Source: Bacillota bacterium (lineage in GTDB: Bacteria > Bacillota > Clostridia > Lachnospirales > Lachnospiraceae). From it: DNA of 5,957 bases. The position numbers were made by a program, and so were the translations under genes. The notes below the pieces were generated by a model. That model was not told the origin of the DNA. It ran no database searches and was given only the letters and a program-made list of their open reading frames with translations. The stretch is taken from positions 3,983-9,939 of the forward strand of contig WFLY01000049.1 in NCBI GenBank assembly GCA_009177215.1, given 5' to 3'. This document shows positions 1-5,567 of this stretch, one piece after another; the stretch's first letter is position 1, and each line of letters begins with the position of its first letter.

Positions 1-803
1 CCCTCCATAACTGCCTTGCGGAGAGAGCCTAAAGTCAGATGCTCCAGCTCCTCAAAGCCGGCGCCTTCCTTCTCCAGACGTAAATATTCCTTCGTCATAC
101 TGTTTCTGATACAGCGGATGGGATGTCCATGTGACATTCCTGTCACTTCTGAATCTATATCCTTTGCCTTGATAATACGTTCCTTGTATTTGTCATGAGT
201 AATCGCCTCCGTTGCCACGCAAAAACGTGTTCCTATCTGAACCGCCTCCGCTCCCAGCATAAACGATGCGGCAAAGCCCCTTCCGTCGGCTATACCCCCT
301 GCCGCAATGACGGGAATGGAAACTGCATCCACCACCTGAGGCACAAGAGTCATAGTAGTAGCGGAACCGATATGACCGCCTGACTCCATTCCCTCTGCCA
401 CAACGGCATCCGCTCCCGCACGCTGCATAAGCTTTGCCATTGCCACACTTGCCACCACAGGGATAACCTTTACATCCGCTTCCTTCCAGAGAGTCATGTA
501 TTTTGCAGGATTGCCCGCGCCGGTTGTCACAACCTTCACGCCCTCTTCCACAATCACCCGTGCCACCTCGTCCGCATTGGGATTCATCAGCATCACATTG
601 ACTCCAAAAGATTTATCCGTCAGTTCTCTGGTCTTGCGAATCTGTTCCCTGACAACCTCCGGCGGCGCACTTGCCGCGCCAATCAATCCCAATCCCCCGG
701 CATCGGACACAGCCGCAGCCAAATGATACTCTGCCACCCATGCCATTCCGCCCTGAATAATGGGATACTCTATTCCAAGTAATTCGGTAATTCGTGTTTT
801 CAC
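1..803 (-). CDS. fabK: Enoyl-[acyl-carrier-protein] reductase II (FabK), 3' end cut by window
   Basis: FabK is the FMN-dependent, cytoplasmic enoyl-ACP reductase that carries out the last reduction of each elongation cycle in type II fatty acid synthesis, replacing FabI in many Firmicutes. The 267 complete codons visible read as a TIM-barrel of the nitronate monooxygenase/FabK family. Visible motifs are PIIQGGMAWV (residues 14-23), GVNVMLMNP (67-75), VTTGAGNP (92-99), GMESGGHIG (138-146) and AAGGIADGRG (167-176). His144 falls at the same number as the conserved His of pneumococcal FabK. Family members are roughly 310-325 residues, so about 45-55 C-terminal residues lie outside the window. The start is a GTG at 803-801, chosen because AGGAG (815-811) sits 7 nt upstream and the residue numbering then matches the family. 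acpP lies just upstream, the usual acpP-fabK order. The FabK-specific motifs and the neighbouring ACP argue against a catabolic nitronate monooxygenase. Confidence 0.95.
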   Translation of the reverse strand, partial: MKTRITELLGIEYPIIQGGMAWVAEYHLAAAVSDAGGLGLIGAASAPPEVVREQIRKTRELTDKSFGVNVMLMNPNADEVARVIVEEGVKVVTTGAGNPAKYMTLWKEADVKVIPVVASVAMAKLMQRAGADAVVAEGMESGGHIGSATTMTLVPQVVDAVSIPVIAAGGIADGRGFAASFMLGAEAVQIGTRFCVATEAITHDKYKERIIKAKDIDSEVTGMSHGHPIRCIRNSMTKEYLRLEKEGAGFEELEHLTLGSLRKAVME

Positions 804-810
804 AGTTTAT

Positions 811-815
811 CTCCT
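811..815 (-). promoter_or_regulatory. Ribosome binding site of fabK, fixing a GTG start
   Basis: AGGAG on the minus strand lies 7 nt upstream of GTG at 803-801. No in-frame ATG is available near the protein's natural N-terminus, so this site decides the GTG start. I see no convincing sigma-A promoter between the acpP terminator and this site, so fabK probably depends on read-through from acpP (inference). Confidence 0.75.
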
Positions 816-894
816 ACCCTTTCCGATTTTCATACTCTTCACTTCTATCCAATACGCTCTGCCACATCTTGCCCATCCGACCTCTATTTAGATA

Positions 895-928
895 AAAAAG
901 GCGTAAAATCTTTGTTTTACGCCTTTTT
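895..928 (-). terminator. Hairpin terminator/attenuator between acpP and fabK
   Basis: A perfect 14-bp inverted repeat has arms at 895-908 and 915-928 and a 6-nt loop. The outer five base pairs are A/T runs, so it ends in a T-tract on either strand and can act in both directions. It starts 38 bp past the acpP stop codon and lies 91 bp upstream of the fabK start, both on the minus strand. Because fabK shows no obvious promoter of its own, the hairpin probably terminates only partially and gives more acpP than fabK transcript (inference). Confidence 0.85.
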
Positions 929-966
929 CATACGCCACAATCCGGCAGCGACGCTTTTATTTGTGT

Positions 967-1200
967 TTATGCTTCTACACCCTTGCTTTTCATGTATTCG
1001 ATAATATCGCCCACAGTTGCAATCTTCTCCAAATCCTCTGTAGGAATTTCGATATTGTACTCTTCCTCGAACGCCATAACCAGCTCAAACAAATCCAAGG
1101 AGTCAGCTCCCAAATCATCTTTAAAAGAAGAGCTTTCTGTAATAGCTACCCCCTCTAAATTCAACTGTTCTTCAATAATTTCTTTTACTCTCTCTAACAT
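967..1200 (-). CDS. acpP: Acyl carrier protein
   Basis: A 77-residue acidic acyl carrier protein, the soluble cytoplasmic carrier that holds the growing acyl chain on its 4'-phosphopantetheine arm in type II fatty acid synthesis. The attachment motif GADSLDLFEL (residues 31-40) is intact, with Ser34 as the modified residue. It is followed by the acidic helix that docks on partner enzymes (FEEEYNIEIP) and the C-terminal helix TVGDIIEYM. Length is exactly typical of AcpP. The start at 1200 is chosen over an in-frame ATG at 1245: AAAGGAG (1215-1209) lies 8 nt upstream, the predicted transcription start lies downstream of 1245, and residues upstream of MLERVKEI do not match the family. It has its own strong promoter and terminator and precedes fabK. 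A carrier for a specialised pathway is less likely given the fabK neighbour. Confidence 0.97.
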   Translation of the reverse strand: MLERVKEIIEEQLNLEGVAITESSSFKDDLGADSLDLFELVMAFEEEYNIEIPTEDLEKIATVGDIIEYMKSKGVEA

Positions 1201-1208
1201 TGTGTATT

Positions 1209-1215
1209 CTCCTTT
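1209..1215 (-). promoter_or_regulatory. Ribosome binding site of acpP
   Basis: AAAGGAG on the minus strand lies 8 nt before ATG at 1200-1198. It settles the start at the family's usual N-terminus and rules out the upstream in-frame ATG at 1245. Confidence 0.85.
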
Positions 1216-1225
1216 ATTCAAAACT

Positions 1226-1246
1226 TCAAATTGTTTGACATTCAAA
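1226..1246. promoter_or_regulatory. Candidate FabT/FabR-type operator over the acpP promoter
   Basis: Three half-sites recur every 8 bp on the plus strand: TCAAA (1226-1230), TTTGA (1234-1238) and TCAAA (1242-1246), each separated by 3 bp. The pair TTTGA-cat-TCAAA is a perfect dyad that touches the -10 element of the acpP promoter and covers the predicted start of transcription. The shape TTTGA-N3-TCAAA resembles the operators of FabT, the MarR-family repressor of fatty acid synthesis genes in Firmicutes. Binding here would block polymerase and repress acpP and, by read-through, fabK. The dyad is seen directly; the regulator is inferred, and no regulator gene is in the window. Confidence 0.6.
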
Positions 1247-1274
1247 GTATATGTGGTATAAAAGCTTTTGTCAA
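1246..1274 (-). promoter_or_regulatory. Strong sigma-A promoter of acpP
   Basis: On the minus strand, TTGACA (1274-1269, 6/6 to consensus) and TATACT (1251-1246, 5/6) are separated by exactly 17 bp. The predicted start of transcription is near 1239, giving a leader of roughly 40 nt that includes the ribosome binding site. This is the strongest promoter in the window, which fits the high demand for acyl carrier protein. It begins only a few bases after the terminator of the upstream glycosidase gene. Confidence 0.85.
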
Positions 1275-1279
1275 GTACT

Positions 1280-1327
1280 AAAACAGAAAATTAAGCTGCA
1301 GCGAGGTAACTCCCCCGCCACAGCTTA
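1280..1327 (-). terminator. Rho-independent terminator after the GH120 gene
   Basis: Arms TAAGCTG (1292-1298) and CAGCTTA (1321-1327) form the base of an imperfect stem that continues inward with GCG/CGC and GG/CC pairs around a short loop and a few mismatches. On the minus strand it is followed by the T-rich tract TTTTCTGTTTT (1290-1280). It lies 28 bp past the GH120 stop and ends just before the acpP promoter, so it insulates acpP from upstream transcription. Confidence 0.65.
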
Positions 1328-1355
1328 GTGTTCCGACCGGACATGCTCAGACCGT

Positions 1356-3368
1356 TCATACCCTCATATTGTCCGCTATCCGTGCAAACGGACCGGATAT
1401 GACATGATTGCACTTTTCACCAAAATAATCCTCGTCAAAGATGATTTCTGTTCCGTCCGGATTTTCAAATGGCTGCTCCGGTTCAAATGCCATACCGAGC
1501 GTCTTGGTTGTAATAAGCTTGTCCGCCCCTGCCTGAAGGTACTCACCCAGATTGGTGTGCAGCGTCCATATTCCGTTTTCTTCCCGAAGCTCCAAATAGA
1601 CGGTATGCTCAGTGTCCACAACAAAATCCTTCTCTTTATCACAGGGCTGCGCTCCGTTAAAATATCTGTTTCCACCCGTCCATACCGGAAGCGGCATGTA
1701 ATATCGGTCGCTCGCCTCAGAACCCATACCGCAGTATCCTTCAAATTCACGGTTCCACTCCTCAAAGGTTTGATATTGGTCGTATGGTTTTGTTCCCACT
1801 ACTGTATTGAAATCATCCCATTGTACAGTAGATTCGCTTACGGTTAAACCTTTCAAGAATGGATGAAGCTCCTGCTGAACAAATATATTATTATAAAATC
1901 GCATGTCACCGTGGAGGATTGTCATAAAACCTGCAATTTCTGTCCGATGCGGCACATGGTAAGGCGTGTAGCGGGGCGAAAACAATGTCTTTGTTCCGTT
2001 GTTCACGCCGGTTCCCACACCTGACAGAGCGCCGCCTATCAGATTGTGTACAACCGCCACTCCTTGTGTGGGCAGCTTCATGGCACGTTTTGAAAGCAGA
2101 ACATTGTGGTCCACCAGTGTAGGACCGTGTGATACCTCTATAAATATATCCTCCCCCAGACCATCCAGTGCTTCTCCAATCATCAAATGTTCATATGGAA
2201 GCGTATTATCATGGAACAGGTTGCGTGTTACTCTGGTACCCTGTGCCTGCCAGTCCAACCACAATCCACGGGTACAATGATGGATATGGTTCCTTCTAAT
2301 TGTCACATCGATTGCAGCATGCATTTTAATACCGCCTATCTCGGCTCCGGCCAGATTCTGGCGATTATTGATATGATGAATATGATTGTCCTCAATTACG
2401 GAGAATACGCCGCCTAAATGTCCTACAATACCTGTCTGCCCGCAGTCATGGATATTACATCTGCGGACAATGTGCGAACCGATTCGCTCTTTCGTCCAGC
2501 CTTCGGTCTGCGCCTGACAGATACAGTCACGCTCTGTCTGTGTGCCGTCTTTGTATTTCCACTTCAGCCACTTATTGTCATTGTTCGGCTGCAAATATTT
2601 GCCCAAAGAAATACCGCTGCACTTAGAATTTGAAACCTCACAGTCCTCTATAATCCAGCCCTTAGACCAATGCGGACCAATCATGCCTTCCTGATATGCG
2701 GTAGGCGGCGCCCACTGCGTTGCCGCCTTTGTCACCGTAAAGCCTGAGAGTGTGATATAGCCTATGCCTTCCGCTTGCGGATAAAAGCAGTTTCTCCGCA
2801 CATTAATCTCCACGCACTCCCTGCGCGGGTCAAATTCATGGAAATTTGCATAAATGACAGTCGTGTCCGCCTCCTTATCCTGCTCCGAAAACCAAGTATA
2901 AACAGAGAAATCCGGATCCCACGAAATCCCGGAACGAACCGGCTGCTTCACCTGTTCCAGCGAAGTCACCTCATACATCGCCTTATCATTTAAATACACT
3001 TCTCCGGTATGGGCAATATAGGATGCAATGTACCAGTCACCGCTGACAAGCGTTGTGAACGGATTATAGTCACCAAACAGGCTGTTCGGTACTACACATT
3101 TCCACACACTGCCCTCCACCTGCTCCCATTCCTTCACCGGCTCCGCGCCTGTAATAACGGCATTTCCTTTTTCCTCAGACCGATACATAATTCTAGCCTT
3201 CTCGTTTCCCGAATGCAGAGGGTTCACAGCCTCCCGATATACTCCCGGAGCCACGATGACTTCATCACCCGCCTGCGCAATCCGTGCGGCTTCCTGAATC
3301 GTAACAAACGGTCTTTCTTTTGTTCCGTCTCCGGCACATCCTGCATTTGCTGATACATAATACTTCAT
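1356..3368 (-). CDS. GH120-type beta-xylosidase, right-handed beta-helix, cytoplasmic
   Basis: A 670-residue glycosidase that closely follows the pattern of family GH120, whose characterised member XylC of Thermoanaerobacterium saccharolyticum releases xylose from xylo-oligosaccharides with retention of configuration. The N-terminus (KYYVSANAG, then TIQEAARIAQAGD near residues 23-35) opens the beta-helix, residues about 75-190 correspond to the inserted beta-sandwich, and the helix resumes with VEINVRRNCFYP. Family landmarks include KAATQWAPPTA, GHLGGVFS, GIKMHAAIDV, LWLDWQAQGTRV and FIEVSHGP. Asp372 (LWLDW) and Glu411 (FIEVSHGP) match the nucleophile Asp382 and acid/base Glu405 as I recall them for XylC. 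No signal peptide or membrane segment is visible, so it should act on imported oligosaccharides. The start at 3368 is chosen because AGGAGG lies 7 nt upstream; an ATG two codons earlier is only 1 nt from it. It is bounded by its own terminator. Activity on xylosides is inferred, and arabinosides are possible. Confidence 0.88.
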   Translation of the reverse strand: MKYYVSANAGCAGDGTKERPFVTIQEAARIAQAGDEVIVAPGVYREAVNPLHSGNEKARIMYRSEEKGNAVITGAEPVKEWEQVEGSVWKCVVPNSLFGDYNPFTTLVSGDWYIASYIAHTGEVYLNDKAMYEVTSLEQVKQPVRSGISWDPDFSVYTWFSEQDKEADTTVIYANFHEFDPRRECVEINVRRNCFYPQAEGIGYITLSGFTVTKAATQWAPPTAYQEGMIGPHWSKGWIIEDCEVSNSKCSGISLGKYLQPNNDNKWLKWKYKDGTQTERDCICQAQTEGWTKERIGSHIVRRCNIHDCGQTGIVGHLGGVFSVIEDNHIHHINNRQNLAGAEIGGIKMHAAIDVTIRRNHIHHCTRGLWLDWQAQGTRVTRNLFHDNTLPYEHLMIGEALDGLGEDIFIEVSHGPTLVDHNVLLSKRAMKLPTQGVAVVHNLIGGALSGVGTGVNNGTKTLFSPRYTPYHVPHRTEIAGFMTILHGDMRFYNNIFVQQELHPFLKGLTVSESTVQWDDFNTVVGTKPYDQYQTFEEWNREFEGYCGMGSEASDRYYMPLPVWTGGNRYFNGAQPCDKEKDFVVDTEHTVYLELREENGIWTLHTNLGEYLQAGADKLITTKTLGMAFEPEQPFENPDGTEIIFDEDYFGEKCNHVISGPFARIADNMRV

Positions 3369-3375
3369 AGACATT

Positions 3376-3381
3376 CCTCCT
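3376..3381 (-). promoter_or_regulatory. Ribosome binding site that decides the GH120 start
   Basis: A full AGGAGG on the minus strand lies 1 nt from the ATG at 3374-3372 and 7 nt from the ATG at 3368-3366. Only the second has workable spacing, so the protein should begin MKYYVSAN rather than MSMKYYVSAN. Confidence 0.8.
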
Positions 3382-3390
3382 GACTTTTAT

Positions 3391-3419
3391 AAAATATTCT
3401 TTCACTATAAGTATTTCAA
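3391..3419 (-). promoter_or_regulatory. Possible promoter close to the GH120 gene
   Basis: On the minus strand, TTGAAA (3419-3414) and TATTTT (3396-3391) are 17 bp apart. The -35 is 5/6 and the -10 is 4/6 to consensus. The start of transcription would fall near 3384, leaving a leader of only about 16 nt before the start codon, which is short. A promoter further upstream is equally possible: TATAAT occurs at 3565-3560 but lacks a recognisable -35. I see no clear CcpA (cre) or XylR-type operator. Confidence 0.3.
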
Positions 3420-3436
3420 TTCCTATAACAAGGCTC

Positions 3437-3464
3437 GCCGCTCTTTTGGGAAGCCCACCGCAGC
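3437..3464 (-). other. Possible leader hairpin upstream of the GH120 gene
   Basis: A GC-rich island stands out in an otherwise very AT-rich intergenic region. On the minus strand it can fold as an outer stem GCTGC/GCGGC (one G-T wobble), an internal loop, and an inner stem TGGG/CCCA with a 3-nt loop. If transcription starts upstream near 3550, this would be part of the 5' leader. No known riboswitch class is recognisable. It could be chance. Confidence 0.25.
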
Positions 3465-3488
3465 AATATAATTCACCGTTCATCCCAT

Positions 3489-3521
3489 AAAAAAAAAATT
3501 TATAATATTTTACCATAAATT
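3489..3521 (-). terminator. Weak AT-rich hairpin with T-run, possible end of the ABC operon
   Basis: Arms AATTTAT (3497-3503) and ATAAATT (3515-3521) form a 7-bp stem with an 11-nt loop. On the minus strand it is followed by ten T (3498-3489). It lies about 100 bp past the permease stop and is the only terminator-like element between the exporter operon and the GH120 gene. The stem contains no G or C, so it would terminate weakly if at all. Confidence 0.3.
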
Positions 3522-3538
3522 ATTATGTTTTGGGAATT

Positions 3539-3603
3539 AACTTACTTAAATACGAATAAATTATAAAAGCAGTATATTGAGTATTTGTATGGAGATGTAA
3601 GTT
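3539..3603. repeat. Nested inverted repeats after the permease gene
   Basis: AACTTAC (3539-3545) pairs with GTAAGTT (3597-3603), and just inside it AAATAC (3548-3553) pairs with GTATTT (3581-3586). The central 27 bp contains TATAAT on the minus strand (3565-3560). The arrangement could be an operator flanking a GH120 promoter or an RNA hairpin at the end of the exporter transcript. Function is unknown. Confidence 0.35.
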
Positions 3604-3618
3604 GGCTAAATGACGCTG

Positions 3619-4404
3619 TTATTGCAAATCCTTTCTTGCATAATAGTACACTCCCCCAACCACAGCCAGAATACCGTAGGTCATTCCCAGAACGACAAAT
3701 TTCCATTCTATACCTGCTGCCGGAAAAATATTAGAGGCATCCGCATAATAATAAGGCGTAAAATATTTTATAAATGCCGCTTTGTCAGTGATATTTATAA
3801 ACATTTGTAGAAAATAAAAAGTCATTGCCACGCCAATGCCCACCCCCATGGAGACCCGATGCAAAAAAGCGGAAATACAAAAGCAAAGCATACCTATCTC
3901 CAGCTGCATGAATAGCTGTGCCGTGTGATAAAGCAAAAACTCCTTCCACACAACCTCCTCGCCGATGCAGATAAAGGCTCCTATCCCCGCCAGCACACAT
4001 ACCAGATTGAATGTTGCAATCATTGTGCCGACTGCCAGTCCTTTCCACAAGGTCAGACTGCTCCTCTTGTGGGGCATGGTAAACAGAAGCTCCGCCGTGT
4101 GACCTCCCTCTTCCTTGCAAAGGCTATTGACTCCCAGCAGTGCCGCCAGCATACCGCCGCCTATGGAAATCATTGCTCCCGCCTCTATTCCGTAAAAACC
4201 CAGCGGAGTGGCAAAATTAATCTTATCCATGCCAAATGCCGCGGAAAAGCTTCCCAAATTGGCATAAATATTTGTCATCCCTTCCATCTGCTCCGCCATC
4301 TGCGGAAAAATAAGCATAAATATAAATGTCATCCCCGACACTACCAATGCCCAAATTAACAACATTTTACTGCTGCGCTTCCATTCATGTATAAATAATA
4401 CCAT
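3619..4404 (-). CDS. ABC-2 type transporter permease
   Basis: A 261-residue integral membrane subunit of an ABC-2 type exporter. Six hydrophobic segments are visible, near residues 14-33, 73-95, 122-147, 164-181, 185-205 and 236-256. The N-terminus is short and basic (HEWKRSSK). The cytoplasmic loop between segments 2 and 3 carries CKEEGGHTAELLFTMPHKR, matching the coupling region of this family, in which an E-rich turn is followed by a T-E-LL-P-R pattern. The ATG at 4404 is chosen because AAGGAGG (4420-4414) lies 9 nt upstream. An open frame continues 84 codons further, but it runs inside the ATPase gene in another frame and does not look like protein. The ATPase ends 17 nt upstream, so the two are co-transcribed. 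The substrate cannot be told from sequence; relatives are annotated for peptides, antibiotics or lipids. No substrate-binding protein is present, which argues for export. Confidence 0.88.
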   Translation of the reverse strand: MVLFIHEWKRSSKMLLIWALVVSGMTFIFMLIFPQMAEQMEGMTNIYANLGSFSAAFGMDKINFATPLGFYGIEAGAMISIGGGMLAALLGVNSLCKEEGGHTAELLFTMPHKRSSLTLWKGLAVGTMIATFNLVCVLAGIGAFICIGEEVVWKEFLLYHTAQLFMQLEIGMLCFCISAFLHRVSMGVGIGVAMTFYFLQMFINITDKAAFIKYFTPYYYADASNIFPAAGIEWKFVVLGMTYGILAVVGGVYYYARKDLQ

Positions 4405-4413
4405 AGCCAAACG

Positions 4414-4420
4414 CCTCCTT
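4414..4420 (-). promoter_or_regulatory. Ribosome binding site of the ABC permease
   Basis: AAGGAGG on the minus strand lies in the 17-nt gap after the ATPase stop codon and 9 nt before ATG at 4404-4402. A TTG codon two codons before the ATG is only 3 nt from it and is therefore unlikely as the start. The site excludes the longer upstream reading frame. Confidence 0.85.
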
Positions 4421-4421
4421 C

Positions 4422-5255
4422 CTATTCGTAATAATGTATGACCACCTCGTCTAAAGACGGTTCCGTAATTGTCAAATCCAAAATCTCCTTTTCCGCCAAC
4501 TGTGTAATCAGTTCCTTTACCTCTCCCCGATATAAAAAACTCTCTGCGCCCTGCGGCGTAGTAAGCTCCACCTTTTTTACATTGCTCTGCGCCAGCTCCT
4601 TTACGCTGCCCTTGCGGATTATTCTGCCTTCCTTTATAATCGCCGCATTTTTGCAATACCTCTGGATTTCACTCAGCACATGGGAGGATAAGAAAACGGT
4701 TGCCCCTTTATCGTTGCACTCCTGCAGCAGTGCAAAAAATTCTTGCTGCATCAAGGGATCCAAACCGGACGTAGGCTCATCCAAAATATAAAGCTCCGGC
4801 TCATGCTGCAACGCACAGACAATACCGACTTTCTTGCGATTCCCCAGCGAAAGCTCATCCACCCTCTTTTGAACATCAAGCTGCAGCCTGTCACATAGCT
4901 CCGCCGCCTTTTTGCGGCAATCCTTCCCCTGCAAATCTGCTGCCAGCTTTATCATATCCTTCACCTTAATTCTGTCATAAAAGCAACTCTCAGACGGCAT
5001 ATAACCCACCTTTTCCAAAACGTCTGTCTTATTTCTGCCACATTCCAGCCCTAAAATACATGCCTTACCCCCCGTGGGAGTAATCAAACCTAAAAGCGAC
5101 CTGATAGTAGTGGATTTACCGGCGCCGTTAGGTCCGATAAAACCAAAAAAATCCCCCTGCTGCACCTGTAGACTGATATCAATAATGCCGCGGTTCTTTC
5201 CATAGCTTTTCATTAAATTTTTTGTCTCAATTGCGTACTTTGCAGCCTTGCTCAT
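4422..5255 (-). CDS. ABC-2 type transporter ATP-binding protein
   Basis: A 277-residue cytoplasmic ATPase that powers the adjoining permease. Motifs in order are Walker A GPNGAGKS (residues 41-48), the Q-loop region VGYMPSE (83-89), signature LSLGN (135-139), Walker B with D-loop LYILDEPTSGLD (155-166) and H-loop His192 (LSSHVL). All are intact except that the usual Gln or Glu after GYxP is Ser followed by Glu, a variant I associate with one Firmicutes branch of these exporters. The C-terminal tail, about residues 220-277, ends PSLDEVVIHYYE, the short C-terminal extension common in DrrA/CcmA-like ATPases. The start at 5255 follows AGAGGGG (5271-5265) by 9 nt. It is the first gene of a two-gene operon. 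Exporter rather than importer is inferred from the ABC-2 partner and the missing binding protein; the substrate is unknown. Confidence 0.93.
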   Translation of the reverse strand: MSKAAKYAIETKNLMKSYGKNRGIIDISLQVQQGDFFGFIGPNGAGKSTTIRSLLGLITPTGGKACILGLECGRNKTDVLEKVGYMPSESCFYDRIKVKDMIKLAADLQGKDCRKKAAELCDRLQLDVQKRVDELSLGNRKKVGIVCALQHEPELYILDEPTSGLDPLMQQEFFALLQECNDKGATVFLSSHVLSEIQRYCKNAAIIKEGRIIRKGSVKELAQSNVKKVELTTPQGAESFLYRGEVKELITQLAEKEILDLTITEPSLDEVVIHYYE

Positions 5256-5335
5256 TTTGCAATACCCCTCTGTTCTTGTGAAAATTACTCTTAAAATATT
5301 ACGACTACTCTGTTTACATTCCGTTTCTTATGGCA

Positions 5336-5364
5336 ATCATACATTTTTTATTCCACAATAACAA
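5336..5364 (-). promoter_or_regulatory. Candidate promoter of the ABC exporter operon
   Basis: On the minus strand, TTGTTA (5364-5359, 4/6) and TATGAT (5341-5336, 5/6) are separated by 17 bp. Transcription would start near 5329, leaving a leader of about 75 nt before the ATPase start codon. Confidence 0.45.
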
Positions 5365-5401
5365 GACAAAAACGGCTGACAGGTCATTTTTGGATTATAA
5401 G

Positions 5402-5429
5402 TTGCATTTTTCTATTTAAATGTTACAAT
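5402..5429 (+). promoter_or_regulatory. Candidate extended -10 promoter of the phosphopantetheinyl transferase gene
   Basis: TTGCAT (5402-5407) and TACAAT (5424-5429, 5/6) are 16 bp apart, and TG one base before the -10 (5421-5422) makes an extended -10 element. Transcription would start near 5436, giving a leader of about 145 nt that begins with the palindrome at 5441-5452. Confidence 0.5.
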
Positions 5430-5440
5430 ATTCTCTAAAA

Positions 5441-5452
5441 GATGATATCATC
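5441..5452. repeat. Perfect 12-bp palindrome at the transferase promoter
   Basis: GATGATATCATC reads the same on both strands. It sits about 5-17 bp downstream of the predicted plus-strand transcription start, where a bound dimeric repressor would act as a roadblock. The regulator is unknown and the element could be chance. Confidence 0.4.
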
Positions 5453-5461
5453 CATTCCTTA

Positions 5462-5497
5462 CAATTTGACAAGTGTACCGGAATAAATTGCAAATTG
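5462..5497. repeat. Short inverted repeat in the transferase leader
   Basis: CAATTTG (5462-5468) and CAAATTG (5491-5497) are perfect inverted copies separated by 22 bp. They could form a weak hairpin in the leader or two half-sites about 29 bp centre to centre. The arms are AT-rich, so chance is plausible. Confidence 0.25.
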
Positions 5498-5567
5498 AAA
5501 AGCAGCTCATAAAGGTGATTATTTAATTTATTATCTATAGCTAAATTAATTCTAATAGATTATTGAC

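Noticed and set aside
1201..1245. An N-terminal extension of ACP beginning at the ATG at 1245.
   Set aside because: The predicted start of transcription is near 1239, so this codon would not be in the mRNA, and the family N-terminus matches the start at 1200, which has its own ribosome binding site.
1404..1847. A 147-codon plus-strand open frame.
   Set aside because: It is antisense to the conserved GH120 coding region, has no ribosome binding site and shows no recognisable domain; the other plus-strand frames within 1-5255 fail in the same way.
3445..3464. A CcpA cre site upstream of the GH120 gene.
   Set aside because: The GC-rich stretch here has GC rather than CG at the centre and does not fit the cre consensus on either strand.
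3265..3516. An 83-codon minus-strand frame overlapping the start of the GH120 gene.
   Set aside because: It has no ribosome binding site, its start lies in the AT-rich hairpin region, and most of its second half is the GH120 gene read in another frame with Cys/Arg-rich nonsense.
4405..4656. An 84-codon N-terminal extension of the ABC permease frame.
   Set aside because: It overlaps the conserved C-terminal half of the ATPase gene in another frame, is rich in G/K/R/Q without a membrane segment, and a strong ribosome binding site marks the ATG at 4404.
5465..5469. A TTTGA half-site near the transferase gene as a second FabT-like operator.
   Set aside because: No TCAAA follows at the 3-bp spacing seen at acpP, so a lone half-site in AT-rich DNA carries no weight.
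5466..5489. TTGACA at 5466-5471 as the -35 of the transferase promoter.
   Set aside because: At 16-18 bp spacing the -10 position reads TTGCAA/TGCAAA/GCAAAT, which does not resemble TATAAT. The extended -10 promoter at 5402-5429 is better.
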